A stretch of DNA of 64,000 bases from DASYXZ01 sp035946625. Its GTDB lineage: Bacteria; Acidobacteriota; Terriglobia; UBA7540. This document shows positions 34,519 to 42,345 of the stretch, piece after piece. Made by a program: the position numbers and the translations under genes. The stretch covers positions 124,001 through 188,000 of the forward strand of contig DASYZE010000058.1 in NCBI GenBank assembly GCA_035946625.1, in the 5' to 3' direction. Within the stretch, counting starts at the first letter, position 1, and each line of letters opens with the position of its first letter. A model generated the notes under the pieces. That model did not search any database, was not told the DNA's origin, and worked only from the letters and a program-made list of their open reading frames with translations.

Positions 34519-36573
34519 CTAAATTCTCAGGCGAATGCCGAGCGCCTCCAGCGCCGCCAGCACCTGCCTGCCGAGTGTGTCAATCTCCCCGCTGGTCAGC
34601 GTGTGGGTCCGGCTTTGGAACGTGACGCGGAGCAGGAGGCTGTAATGACCGGGCGGGAGGGTGGGGACTTTGGAACGGTCGGCCCGGTCGGCCGCCCGGA
34701 AGCGCCGAATTTCTTCAACGGTCAAAGCTTGCAGAACCTGATCGATTTGTTGGTAGCGTACCGTGTCCGGTACCACGATAGAGAAATCACGCTCCACCGC
34801 CGGGAATCTTGAGAAAGGGGTGAAATGCAAAACGCGGCGCGGGCAGGCGAGAAGGCGTTCAATGTTTATCACCGCGATCCAAAGTGATTCGGGCAATTTG
34901 TAATCGCGGGCGATTGCAGCGCTGATTTCTCCAAAATCGGCGAGCGTCCCGCCTTGATCCACAAACCGGCCCCACTCGTCCGGCTTGCCATAAGCGATGG
35001 AAGCGGGCTCGAATTTCAATTCGCGGATTTCAAAAGCAGACAAAAGGTTTTCCAGATCGCCCTTCAAATCGAAAAAGTTTGCGGACTTCGCTTCGTCGTG
35101 CACACTCTGTGGCCGCCGGCGACCGGTAAGGCCAAGCGTGAGCACTCGTTCTTCGGCGGGCAAATGCGTCGCAGGATTCCGATGGGCCGAATAAGTTTTC
35201 CCGAGTTCAAATAACCTGAGGTCGGCCTGTCCGCGGTCCAGGTTCCAGCGCAAAGCGCGCAACATGCCGGGGACCGGTGTGGAACGCATCGCCGAGGCTT
35301 CCTGGCTGAGCGGATTTTGCAGCACCACGGGCGGAAGGTCGGTGAAGCGCGCATTTTCCGCCGGATCCACCATGGAGTTGGCGATGATCTGGCGGTAGCC
35401 GGACGCCACCAGGATTTCCGCAACGACTAATTCTTTTTCGCGCCGGGTATCCCCTTCAACGCTGGGGGGCGCTGGGCGAACGCGCTGGGGCAGTCGGTCA
35501 TAGCCGGTCACGCGCGCAATCTCCTCGGTCAGGTCCACTTCGCGCGTGACGTCGAGCCGCCATGAAGGAGGCGCCACCCTCCAGCCGCCTTCCTGACTTT
35601 GCACCTTGAATCCGAGGGCGCGCAGAATGTATTCGGCGTCTTTGCCCGGAATATCGGTGCCCAGGATGCGCCGGATTTCGCTGCGGCGATAGACAATTTC
35701 CCGCCCGGCAAATGGCCGGGGATAAACGTCCACGACTCCCGACAGGACGGTTCCTCCGGCGAGTTCGGCAATCAACTCCGCCGCACGGTCCAGCGCCACC
35801 GGGGCCGACTCAATATCGGCGCCACGTTCGAACCGGTGAGAGGCTTCGGTGTGCATGCCGAATGATTTGGAGGTGCGGCGAATCGAGGCGGGCTCAAACC
35901 ACGCGCTTTCCAACAGAATATCTCTCGTCGCGGCTGAAATTTCGCTCTCCTCGCCGCCCATGATGCCGGCCAAAGCGACGGGCAGCCTGCCGTCGGCAAT
36001 CACCAGGTGGTCAGCGGTGAGGGTGCGATCCACTCCGTCGAGTGTCTTCAGGTGCTCGCCTGGCCGCGCGCGCCGCACAATTATCTTTTTGTCGCGCAAG
36101 AACGCCAAGTCAAAGGCGTGCAGTGGGTGCCCCAATTCCATCAACACATAATTGGTGATATCGGCAACATTGTTGATGGGGCGCTGGCCGACAGCCTCCA
36201 GGCGCCGAGCCAGCCAATCGGGCGAGGGCTTCACTTGAACGTTTTGAATCACGCGGCCGCAGTAGCGGCTACAGAGGTCCGGAGCCGTGATCTCAATGGA
36301 GACTTCACCCGTCGCCGGAGCACCCGATTCCTTCAAGGATATCTGCAAGAGTTTGAGCGGGGTGCGATGGAGCGTGGCCACTTCGCGGGCCACGCCGGAA
36401 TGGCTGAGGCAGTCCGGGCGATTGGTGGTGATCTCAAGATCCAGAATCGAATCGTCGTGGAAGGAGGAAATCGTTTCCGCCCCTAGTCCCAAAGCCTTCA
36501 ATTCCAATTGAAGCCCTTTCGGGTCAGCGGCAACATCCACGAATTCTTTCAACCAGTTTAGGGAAATCTTCAT
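34519..36573 (-). CDS. pheT: Phenylalanyl-tRNA synthetase beta subunit lacking the EMAP/tRNA-binding insert
   Basis: The beta chain of the alpha2-beta2 PheRS, 684 residues compared with about 780-800 in most bacteria. After MKISLNWLKEFVDV the chain runs almost at once into ILDLEITTNRPDCLSHSGVAREV, with no OB-fold tRNA-binding (EMAPII-like) insertion. The B3/B4 editing region (PINNVADITNYVLMELGHPLHAFD), B5 and the C-terminal anticodon-binding ferredoxin-like domain (FTPFSRFPAVERDFSIVV) are all present. It follows pheS by about 90 nt. Confidence 0.92.
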   Translation of the reverse strand: MKISLNWLKEFVDVAADPKGLQLELKALGLGAETISSFHDDSILDLEITTNRPDCLSHSGVAREVATLHRTPLKLLQISLKESGAPATGEVSIEITAPDLCSRYCGRVIQNVQVKPSPDWLARRLEAVGQRPINNVADITNYVLMELGHPLHAFDLAFLRDKKIIVRRARPGEHLKTLDGVDRTLTADHLVIADGRLPVALAGIMGGEESEISAATRDILLESAWFEPASIRRTSKSFGMHTEASHRFERGADIESAPVALDRAAELIAELAGGTVLSGVVDVYPRPFAGREIVYRRSEIRRILGTDIPGKDAEYILRALGFKVQSQEGGWRVAPPSWRLDVTREVDLTEEIARVTGYDRLPQRVRPAPPSVEGDTRREKELVVAEILVASGYRQIIANSMVDPAENARFTDLPPVVLQNPLSQEASAMRSTPVPGMLRALRWNLDRGQADLRLFELGKTYSAHRNPATHLPAEERVLTLGLTGRRRPQSVHDEAKSANFFDLKGDLENLLSAFEIRELKFEPASIAYGKPDEWGRFVDQGGTLADFGEISAAIARDYKLPESLWIAVINIERLLACPRRVLHFTPFSRFPAVERDFSIVVPDTVRYQQIDQVLQALTVEEIRRFRAADRADRSKVPTLPPGHYSLLLRVTFQSRTHTLTSGEIDTLGRQVLAALEALGIRLRI

Positions 36574-36591
36574 GGTGTGCGGTACGAGGGA

Positions 36592-36664
36592 AAAATTATA
36601 AATTCTGAAGTTCGGAACCTCAACCGAGCGCGTGGTTCAGAATTTATAATTCAGAATTTATAAT
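36592..36664. repeat. AT-rich short repeats between pheS and pheT
   Basis: Variants of AATTCTGAA and TTTATAATT recur in direct and inverted order, with a 7-8-nt rhythm. The same motif text appears at 38590-38690. They form AT hairpins in the pheS-pheT spacer. Confidence 0.6.
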
Positions 36665-37921
36665 TTAAAATTGTTCCAAAAATCTTACGTCCCCCTGAAA
36701 GAAAAGCTGAATATCGTTGATGCCGTAGCGCGCCATGGTGAAGCGGTCGATGCCCAGTCCAAACGCCCAGCCCGAATAGCGCTCGGGATCGATGCCGCCG
36801 TTTTTCAGCACCTGGGGATGGACCATGCCGCAACCCATCAGCTCAATCCATCCGCTTTCCTTGCACGTCCGGCAGCCGGCCCCGCCGCACACGTAACAGC
36901 TCACCGCCACCTCACCGCTCGGCTCGGTGAAGGGGAAAAAGGTGGGATGGAAACTGGTGCGCGTCTTCTCGCCAAAAAATTTCCGGGCGAAGTAGTCGAG
37001 CGTGCCCTTCAGGTCGGCAAAAGTAATGTCGGTGTCAATGGCCAGGCCCTCGCACTGGTGAAACATAGGGGAATGGGTGGCGTCCGGGTTGTCATTGCGG
37101 TAGCACTTGCCGGGGGTGATGATGTAGAGACCGCCCTGGCTGCCTTCCTTTACCCATTTTTCCATGGCACGGATTTGCACCGGCGAAGTGTGGGTGCGCA
37201 GGAGAGTCTGCCCGTCAATATAAATCGTGTCGAAATCGTCGCGCGAGGGATGAGTCTCCGGAATATTGAGCGCGTCGAAATTGTAATAAACCGATTCGAT
37301 CTCCGGTCCGGTTTCTATTTTGAATCCGAGACCGAGAAAAATATCCTCGATCTCGCGTTGCACCCGGATGATGGGGTGGATCGACCCGACTGGCCGGCGC
37401 AGGCCGGGGAGGGTGAGGTCGATAAGTTGGAGAATTGGTTCGACAAGGCCAGAAGCGGCTCGCACGGCCTCAGGAAGATCCCGCGCTCCTCGGTTCGGCT
37501 GATTCATCTGAACCAAGCCGTTCGGGTCAGGCATCAACCGCGTGCTTCTATCCTCAGGCTTATCACCGCGCGACTCCAACAGCTTGACTACCTTGATAAG
37601 TTCCTCGACCTTCATGCACGCACCGAACTGACGCAATTCATTGAAGGCGCGTCCCACAGCAGGTTTCAATTCAATGGGGGCTTTTTTCAACCAATTTTCG
37701 TCCGCGAGTGAAACTATGCCGTTCTTGCGAGAGAGCCAGCGGTCGCGCGCTTCCTTTGCCATCTTGAATCGCTCGGCGTCGTCCAGCGCACCGCGCCTTC
37801 GAAGGTTTTCAAGGTCCTCTTCCATGGCCGCGCGCACTTCAGCAAATAACGCAACGACGCCAGAAGCATCGGTCACGCCCAGTTCAGCGAGCGTGTTTCC
37901 CGCCTTTTCTTCGATTTTCAT
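36665..37921 (-). CDS. pheS: Phenylalanyl-tRNA synthetase alpha subunit with an extra internal segment
   Basis: The catalytic alpha chain of PheRS, 418 residues compared with about 340 in most bacteria. It has the N-terminal coiled coil, motif 2 (FHQCEGLAID), FFPFTEPSGEV, and motif 3 (WAFGLGIDRFTMARYGI). A segment of roughly 50 residues (near FNELRQFGACMKVEEL to RDLPEAVRAAS) separates the coil from RIDLTLPG-type sequence and has no counterpart in typical PheS. ATG 37921 follows the conserved MKIEEKAG; upstream codons are repeat DNA. The extra CxxC/GxGC zinc-like motif (CYVCGGAGCRTCKESG) is normal for this subgroup. Confidence 0.9.
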   Translation of the reverse strand: MKIEEKAGNTLAELGVTDASGVVALFAEVRAAMEEDLENLRRRGALDDAERFKMAKEARDRWLSRKNGIVSLADENWLKKAPIELKPAVGRAFNELRQFGACMKVEELIKVVKLLESRGDKPEDRSTRLMPDPNGLVQMNQPNRGARDLPEAVRAASGLVEPILQLIDLTLPGLRRPVGSIHPIIRVQREIEDIFLGLGFKIETGPEIESVYYNFDALNIPETHPSRDDFDTIYIDGQTLLRTHTSPVQIRAMEKWVKEGSQGGLYIITPGKCYRNDNPDATHSPMFHQCEGLAIDTDITFADLKGTLDYFARKFFGEKTRTSFHPTFFPFTEPSGEVAVSCYVCGGAGCRTCKESGWIELMGCGMVHPQVLKNGGIDPERYSGWAFGLGIDRFTMARYGINDIQLFFQGDVRFLEQF

Positions 37922-37929
37922 TGGCTGTA

Positions 37930-38036
37930 TCTCTGTGCTCTCTGTGCCAAAAAATTTCAACACAGAGAACACAGAGCGGCTCAGTGATCTCTGTGTTAGA
38001 GCTCTTGGCGCACAGAGACCACAGAAGGACTATCAC
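37930..38036. repeat. CTCTGTG-type short repeats between rplT and pheS
   Basis: The units CTCTGTG and CACAGAG occur about seven times in direct and inverted orientation and can fold into hairpins. They lie just upstream of the pheS start on the minus strand and may form part of its leader. Confidence 0.65.
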
Positions 38037-38039
38037 TTG

Positions 38040-38450
38040 TTATGCTGTCGGGTTTGCAGGCTCCGGCTTTCGGCCCTTACCCACGGGTTCTTGGGCTACG
38101 ATCGCAGTTTTCACTTTCGCCGTTAACTCCGCGAAGCCACCCGAATCCCGCGCCGCCATCTCCGCCAGCATTTTCCGGTCGAGGATGATATTCAACTTCT
38201 TCAGCCCGAAGATAAGCTGGCTGTAGGTCAGTTGGTTCAGGCGCGCCGCCGCGCTGATGCGGGTGATCCACAAGCGCCGAAAATCGCGCTTGCGCCGCTT
38301 GCGGTCGCGGTAGGCGAATTTGCCCGCGCGATCGGCGGCCTCCTTCATGGAGCGATACAGTTTGCTCTTGGTGAGGAAATAACCTTTGGTAAGACGAGCG
38401 AGCTTCTTCCGTTTGGCACGGCGCACAGTGCCGCGTTTGACTCGAGGCAT
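38040..38450 (-). CDS. rplT: Ribosomal protein bL20
   Basis: A 136-residue large-subunit protein that helps fold 23S rRNA early in assembly and, in many bacteria, represses its own operon by binding mRNA. It begins MPRVKRGTVRRAKRKKLARLTKGYF and contains the bL20 core (RDRKRRKRDFRRLWITRI). The last about 18 residues (IVAQEPVGKGRKPEPANPTA) extend past the usual end. It lies between rpmI and pheS. Confidence 0.95.
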   Translation of the reverse strand: MPRVKRGTVRRAKRKKLARLTKGYFLTKSKLYRSMKEAADRAGKFAYRDRKRRKRDFRRLWITRISAAARLNQLTYSQLIFGLKKLNIILDRKMLAEMAARDSGGFAELTAKVKTAIVAQEPVGKGRKPEPANPTA

Positions 38451-38862
38451 GGGGTTTTCTCCTTTCGAAGAATTTCGGGGCAGTAAAGTTCCGAGCCTCG
38501 CGGCACGGAACGAAGGCACCCAGCCATTGGCCTGCCTGCGCCCGTCGTAAACAGGGATTGGGAATTAGGTGGTGGGGCTTTGAAAAGTCTAATCCTGAAT
38601 TCTGAATTATAAATATGAATTAAAAAACAGGATTCGAAACTCTGATCTTCAATTCACAATTTATATTCAGAATTCATAATTTCCCGCCCCAGCCCCGGCA
38701 CTTAGCAGGATGATGCAAAAGGCGCCCAAATGTCATTCCGAGCGAAGCGAGGAACCTCGCTCTGGTTCAGAATCAACAGCATAGATTCCTCGCTTCGCTC
38801 GGAATGACGAGCCGTTTCAATTTTTCATCATCCTGTTAGAACCAAAAACCCAACACCTGCAC
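38451..38862. repeat. 412-nt intergenic region between rplT and rpmI, repeat-filled
   Basis: No gene is present. It holds AT-rich short repeats (about 38590-38690: AATTCTGAATTATAAATATG and the like) and the MITE-like element at 38702-38839. This interrupts the usually tight rpmI-rplT pair. Confidence 0.6.
38702..38839. repeat. MITE-like palindromic element, copy B (about 138 bp)
   Basis: Imperfect terminal inverted repeats share the core CAGGATGATG, with A-rich inner ends, and resemble those of the 13.5 kb copy. Internal arms are GTCATTCCGAGCGAAGCGAG on the left and its reverse complement on the right. Positions 38783-38808 are identical to 13592-13617 in copy A. Confidence 0.8.
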
Positions 38863-39081
38863 TTACCTTCCATACGGCAACATCATTTTGATATGCGGAG
38901 CGTCCGCCGCCGAAACCACCGTGTTCTTGTCCAATTGGCGTTTGCGCTTGCTCTTCTTGGAAGTAAGAATATGGCGCGAAAACGCATGTCCGCGAATAAT
39001 CTTTCCCCCCGCCGTCAGCTTGAATCGTTTGGCGGCGCCCTTATGAGTTTTCAACTTCAATTTCACTTTAGCCTTGGCCAA
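38863..39081 (-). CDS. rpmI: Ribosomal protein bL35
   Basis: A 72-residue basic protein with the bL35 core KLKTHKGAAKRFKLTAGGKIIRGHAF and the terminal HIKMMLPYGR. The likely start is TTG 39081: a perfect AGGAGG (39088-39093 on the minus strand) lies six bases upstream, whereas GTG 39066 is 21 bases away. The start is two nucleotides past the infC stop, so the two genes are translationally coupled. It is easily missed because no ATG is available. Confidence 0.88.
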   Translation of the reverse strand: MAKAKVKLKLKTHKGAAKRFKLTAGGKIIRGHAFSRHILTSKKSKRKRQLDKNTVVSAADAPHIKMMLPYGR

Positions 39082-39083
39082 CT

Positions 39084-39794
39084 TCAACCTCCTGAAGATT
39101 CTGTTGCTCCTGTCGTTTTCGCCGGTGCTGGAGCAGAGGCCGGGCCCTCTGCCGGCCGAGCCGTTCCCGCCCCGCCCGACACTTGGGCTGGAGCTATGCC
39201 CTGGGGCGCCCGGGCCGGTGAGGCAACCGAACTGGCGGGCTTGCTCGCCGGGTGCGCCTTGGTCGATGATCCTTTTCCACCCGTTTTCTTGGGCGCGAGC
39301 ACGGCCGTCAGGTTCGGACCTTCCTGCTTGGGCCGCGATTCCACCAAGGCTACTTGACCTACATCCGCAATCAATCGCTGCATCATGTTCCAACCCAGCT
39401 CCCGGTGAGCCATCTGGCGGCCCTTGAACATGATGGTGGCTTTCACCTTATCCCCGTCTTTCAAGAACGCCAGGATATGGTTGCGCTTTACGTTAAAGTC
39501 ATTGTCAGAAGTCTGCGGGCGAAACTTCACTTCCTTCAGCTCAATGGACTTCTGGTGCTTCTTCGCCTCGTGCTGGCGCTTGCTGAGCTGGTAGAGAAAC
39601 TTCCCGTAATTAATAATTCGGCAAACCGGAGGATTTGCCGTGGGTGAAACCTCAACCAGATCCAAGCCTTGTCCGCGCGCCATCTTCAGGGCATCCCCCG
39701 GGGTCATGATGCCCAATTGCTTGCCTTCGTCGTCAATGACCCGGACTTCTTTGGCCCGAATTCGTTCGTTGATGCGTGCAAATCGATCGGCGAT
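39084..39794 (-). CDS. infC: Translation initiation factor IF-3, AUC start codon
   Basis: IF-3 blocks subunit joining and proofreads the start codon. The 236-residue product has the complete N-domain (FARINERIRAKEVRVIDDEGKQLG) only if translation starts at ATC 39794, which is preceded by a perfect AGGAGG eight bases upstream (39803-39808). No ATG, GTG or TTG lies in frame ahead of those residues, and the first TTG at 39716 would cut off the N-domain. A non-standard AUU/AUC start is the known autoregulatory device of infC. The C-domain (KEVKFRPQTSDNDF) is standard; a 60-residue Ala/Pro/Ser tail is unusual. Confidence 0.9.
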   Translation of the reverse strand: MADRFARINERIRAKEVRVIDDEGKQLGIMTPGDALKMARGQGLDLVEVSPTANPPVCRIINYGKFLYQLSKRQHEAKKHQKSIELKEVKFRPQTSDNDFNVKRNHILAFLKDGDKVKATIMFKGRQMAHRELGWNMMQRLIADVGQVALVESRPKQEGPNLTAVLAPKKTGGKGSSTKAHPASKPASSVASPARAPQGIAPAQVSGGAGTARPAEGPASAPAPAKTTGATESSGG

Positions 39795-39802
39795 AAATCT
39801 TC

Positions 39803-39808
39803 CCTCCT
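39803..39808 (-). promoter_or_regulatory. Shine-Dalgarno site of infC
   Basis: A perfect AGGAGG, eight bases from the ATC start. It decides the non-canonical start of infC. Confidence 0.85.
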
Positions 39809-39910
39809 GGCCCTACCCGGGCCGAGCAAAAAACAAGGGTCAGGTGTTGGGTCTTGGGTGAAAGGGCCAATTCAGGACGACTGGCGCAGCCCACCCTGCC
39901 GGCTGCTCGC

Positions 39911-39952
39911 CTCCGCTGACCACTCACAACGGACCACGGACAACTGACTACC
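39911..39952. repeat. Short 7-bp-period repeat between thrS and infC
   Basis: TGACCACTCACAACGGACCACGGACAACTGAC contains related units of 7 bp (GACCACT, GGACCAC, GGACAAC). Similar text recurs near 59875-59970. Confidence 0.5.
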
Positions 39953-39964
39953 GTGCTATCCAGC

Positions 39965-41902
39965 TTACCATTTCACAGCCCGCGTGTCGATAAGCTGTCT
40001 TACCCAGGGAATAAATTCGTTCAGGGGCTGGAAGCCGGCGTCGCCGCTATCCCGCTTCCTCACCCCCACGCCCTGCGCCTGCGCCTCCCGGTCGCCCACC
40101 ACCAGCATCAGGGGAACCTTTTGAAGCTGCGCGTCGCGAATGCGCGAGTTCAGTTTTTCGTTGCGATCGTCCAGGTGCGCTCGAATCCGCGCCCCGCGCA
40201 GCGATTCCACCACTTGCCGGGCGTAGCCCAGGTGCTTGTCGCTGATGGGCAACACTACGGCCTGAACCGGAGACAGCCATACCGGGAAGGCCCCAACGTA
40301 ATGCTCGATCAGGACGCCGAAAAATCTTTCCATCGATCCCACCAAGGCGCGGTGCACCATCACCGGTTGATGGGGATGTCCATCGGCGCCCGCGTATTCC
40401 AGGCCAAAGCGGGCAGGCAGGGAGAAGTCAAACTGCACGGTGGTGAGCTGCCACGGCCGGCCCACGGCGTCCACCAGCTTGATGTCAATCTTGGGGCCGT
40501 AGAACGCCGCTTCGCCCACCATGCGCTGGTACGGGATGGTGCGCTTATCGAGGGCGGCGATCAAGCCGCGCTCCGCCATTTCCCACTGCTGCGGCTCGCC
40601 GGAATACTTGGCTCGGTTTTCCGGGTCCCAAACGGAGAGCTCCACCACGTACCGGTCGAATCCAAAAGTTTTCAGAACCAGCAGGGCGAAGTCCACGCAC
40701 TTGCCCACTTCGTCCTCAATGGATTCCGGAGTGCAGAAAATGTGGGCGTCGTCCTGGGTAAATCCGCGCACGCGCAACAGGCCGTGCATCACGCCCGAGC
40801 GTTCGTAGCGGTACACCGTTCCAAACTCGGCCAGGCGCATGGGCAGGTCGCGATAGCTGCGGCGCGAGTTTTTGTAAATCAAAATGTGTCCGGGACAATT
40901 CATCGGCTTCAACTGGTATTCCGCGTCGTCCAGTTGAACCGGGGTAAACATATTTTCACTGTAGAAATTCGCGTGCCCGCTCGTCTTCCACAAATCGAGC
41001 CGCGCCACGTGGGGGGTAAAAACCAAGTCGTACCCCTGGCGCAACAGCTCTTCCCGCAGGAAATCTTCAATCTCTTTGCGAATCAGCCCGCCCTTGGGAT
41101 GCCAGAAAATCAACCCCGGTCCCGCGTCGTCCTGAATGCTGAACAGGTCCAGCTCCTTGCCCAGCCGCCGGTGGTCGCGCTTTTTCGCTTCTTCAATCTG
41201 CGCCAGGAAAGCGTCCAGGTCCTTGGGACTGAAGAATGCGGTTCCGTAAATGCGCTGCATGGGGTGCGAGTGCTCGTCGCCCTTCCAATGCGCGCCGGCA
41301 ACGCTCAGCAGTTTCACCGCCTTGATGCGCCCGGTGGAGGGAATGTGCGGGCCGAGGCAGAAGTCGAGAAACCTGCCCGTCTTGTAAGCCGAGAAAACCG
41401 GGTCGGCCTTTTCTTCAATCAGCTCGCACTTCAGGAATTCGCCCATCTGTTTGAATAGCTTCAAGCCTTCCGCCTTGGGAAAGTAAACACGCTCGTAGGC
41501 CAAATCGGCCTGGGCCAGCTCTTTCATCTTCGCTTCGAGTTGGGCCAGGTCGTCTTCGGTGAACGGTTTCTCCCGATTGAAATCGTAAAAGAAGCCCGTC
41601 TCGGTCGGCGGACCGATGCCCGGATGCGCGTCCGGAAAAAGTTCCAGCACCGCCGCCGCCAAAAGGTGCGCGGAAGAGTGCCGAAGAATGGTGATCCCTT
41701 CCGGCGAGGATGGGGTGATGAATTGGATGGGAGCATTCGCCGCGATCGGGGTGGAGAGGTCCACCAGGCGGCCGTCCACCTTGGCCGCCAGCGAGTCGGC
41801 GGCCAGCCGGGGCCCAATCGATTGGGCAACTTCCAGCGCCGTGACGCCCTGAGGAAATTCCTTCGTGGCTCCGTCGGGGAAGGTGATTTGAACGTTCGCC
41901 AT
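39965..41902 (-). CDS. thrS: Threonyl-tRNA synthetase
   Basis: Charges tRNA-Thr. The 645-residue chain has the TGS domain (ITFPDGATKEFPQGVTALEVAQ), the SAD editing domain (HSSAHLLAAAV, VYFPKAEG), the class II core with the zinc ligands in MNCPGHILIYK, HGLLRVRGFTQDDAH and MVHRALVGSMERFFG, and the C-terminal anticodon-binding domain. ATG 41902 begins MANVQITFPDG. No T-box is visible in the leader. It is the first gene of the thrS-infC-rpmI-rplT-pheST series and reads divergently from a small structured unit at 42.1 kb. Confidence 0.95.
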   Translation of the reverse strand: MANVQITFPDGATKEFPQGVTALEVAQSIGPRLAADSLAAKVDGRLVDLSTPIAANAPIQFITPSSPEGITILRHSSAHLLAAAVLELFPDAHPGIGPPTETGFFYDFNREKPFTEDDLAQLEAKMKELAQADLAYERVYFPKAEGLKLFKQMGEFLKCELIEEKADPVFSAYKTGRFLDFCLGPHIPSTGRIKAVKLLSVAGAHWKGDEHSHPMQRIYGTAFFSPKDLDAFLAQIEEAKKRDHRRLGKELDLFSIQDDAGPGLIFWHPKGGLIRKEIEDFLREELLRQGYDLVFTPHVARLDLWKTSGHANFYSENMFTPVQLDDAEYQLKPMNCPGHILIYKNSRRSYRDLPMRLAEFGTVYRYERSGVMHGLLRVRGFTQDDAHIFCTPESIEDEVGKCVDFALLVLKTFGFDRYVVELSVWDPENRAKYSGEPQQWEMAERGLIAALDKRTIPYQRMVGEAAFYGPKIDIKLVDAVGRPWQLTTVQFDFSLPARFGLEYAGADGHPHQPVMVHRALVGSMERFFGVLIEHYVGAFPVWLSPVQAVVLPISDKHLGYARQVVESLRGARIRAHLDDRNEKLNSRIRDAQLQKVPLMLVVGDREAQAQGVGVRKRDSGDAGFQPLNEFIPWVRQLIDTRAVKW

Positions 41903-42121
41903 TCCTAAGTTCCGCTTTCGTACTCTTGTAAAGGGACTATCAAAATAGCAGATGGCGGCGGCATAGGTCAAACGCAGTCAGAGGGAAAAATTGCGCTCTA
42001 GGGCGTCTTTTCAGGAGGGGCTTGCCAGTGTAGGATGGAATTTTGGATGGCAATAATCGAACTTCAGGCCTGGCTCGAAACACGGAGTCGATGATGAGGC
42101 GAATTGCATTCAGAATCCTTC

Positions 42122-42155
42122 TTGACAAGCGGGAGAAAAAACACTACATATAGTG
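42122..42155 (+). promoter_or_regulatory. Promoter with overlapping inverted repeat, upstream of the 11-codon gene
   Basis: TTGACA at 42122-42127 is followed after 17 nt by TACATATAGT. The inverted repeat CACTA-CATA-TAGTG (42142-42155) covers the -10 position and could be an operator. The -10 match is weak. Confidence 0.4.
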
Positions 42156-42170
42156 CCACGGACGCGTATA

Positions 42171-42214
42171 GCCACCACGGGTGGCATCGAGCGAAACTTA
42201 TAATTTCTTCGCTC
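42171..42214 (+). promoter_or_regulatory. Two leader hairpins before the 11-codon gene
   Basis: GCCACC-ACG-GGTGGC (42171-42185) is a perfect 6-bp hairpin with a 3-nt loop. GAGCGAA (42189-42195) pairs with TTCGCTC (42208-42214) around a 12-nt loop that contains TATAAT. Both precede the strong ribosome-binding site at 42217-42226. Confidence 0.55.
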
Positions 42215-42231
42215 AGGGGAGGAGAGAAAAT

Positions 42232-42267
42232 ATGGCTGCAAAAAAGAAAGCCAAGAAAAAGAGGTAG
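42232..42267 (+). CDS. 11-residue very basic micropeptide
   Basis: ATG 42232 encodes MAAKKKAKKKR followed by TAG. The start has a very strong Shine-Dalgarno sequence (GGGGAGGAGAG, five bases away), and the whole unit is bounded by a promoter-like TTGACA upstream and an intrinsic terminator 33 nt downstream. No other plus-strand gene explains the terminator. The peptide is seven Lys plus one Arg in 11 residues and could bind nucleic acid; it may also be a leader peptide. Function is unknown. It lies divergent to thrS. Confidence 0.5.
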   Translation: MAAKKKAKKKR

Positions 42268-42300
42268 GACAGTAGTGACCCAAAGTTTCCTCTGTCTTGC

Positions 42301-42331
42301 AGGCCCGCTTCCCCAAGCGGGCCTTTTTTTT
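42301..42331 (+). terminator. Strong intrinsic terminator of the micropeptide unit
   Basis: A perfect 10-bp stem (AGGCCCGCTT / AAGCGGGCCT) with a CCCC loop and eight Ts. The minus strand has no matching T run, so it serves plus-strand transcription. Confidence 0.9.
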
Positions 42332-42345
42332 CCGGCGTGAGATTT

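Noticed and set aside
37921..37972. PheS start upstream in repeat DNA
   Set aside because: The residues come from CTCTGTG repeats and are unlike PheS N-termini; ATG 37921 fits better.
39953..41458. Long open frame (501 aa) on the plus strand
   Set aside because: It is antisense to thrS and made of GC-rich codon shadow; no family resemblance.
41903..42121. T-box or other leader riboswitch ahead of thrS
   Set aside because: No T-box consensus, specifier loop or antiterminator is visible.
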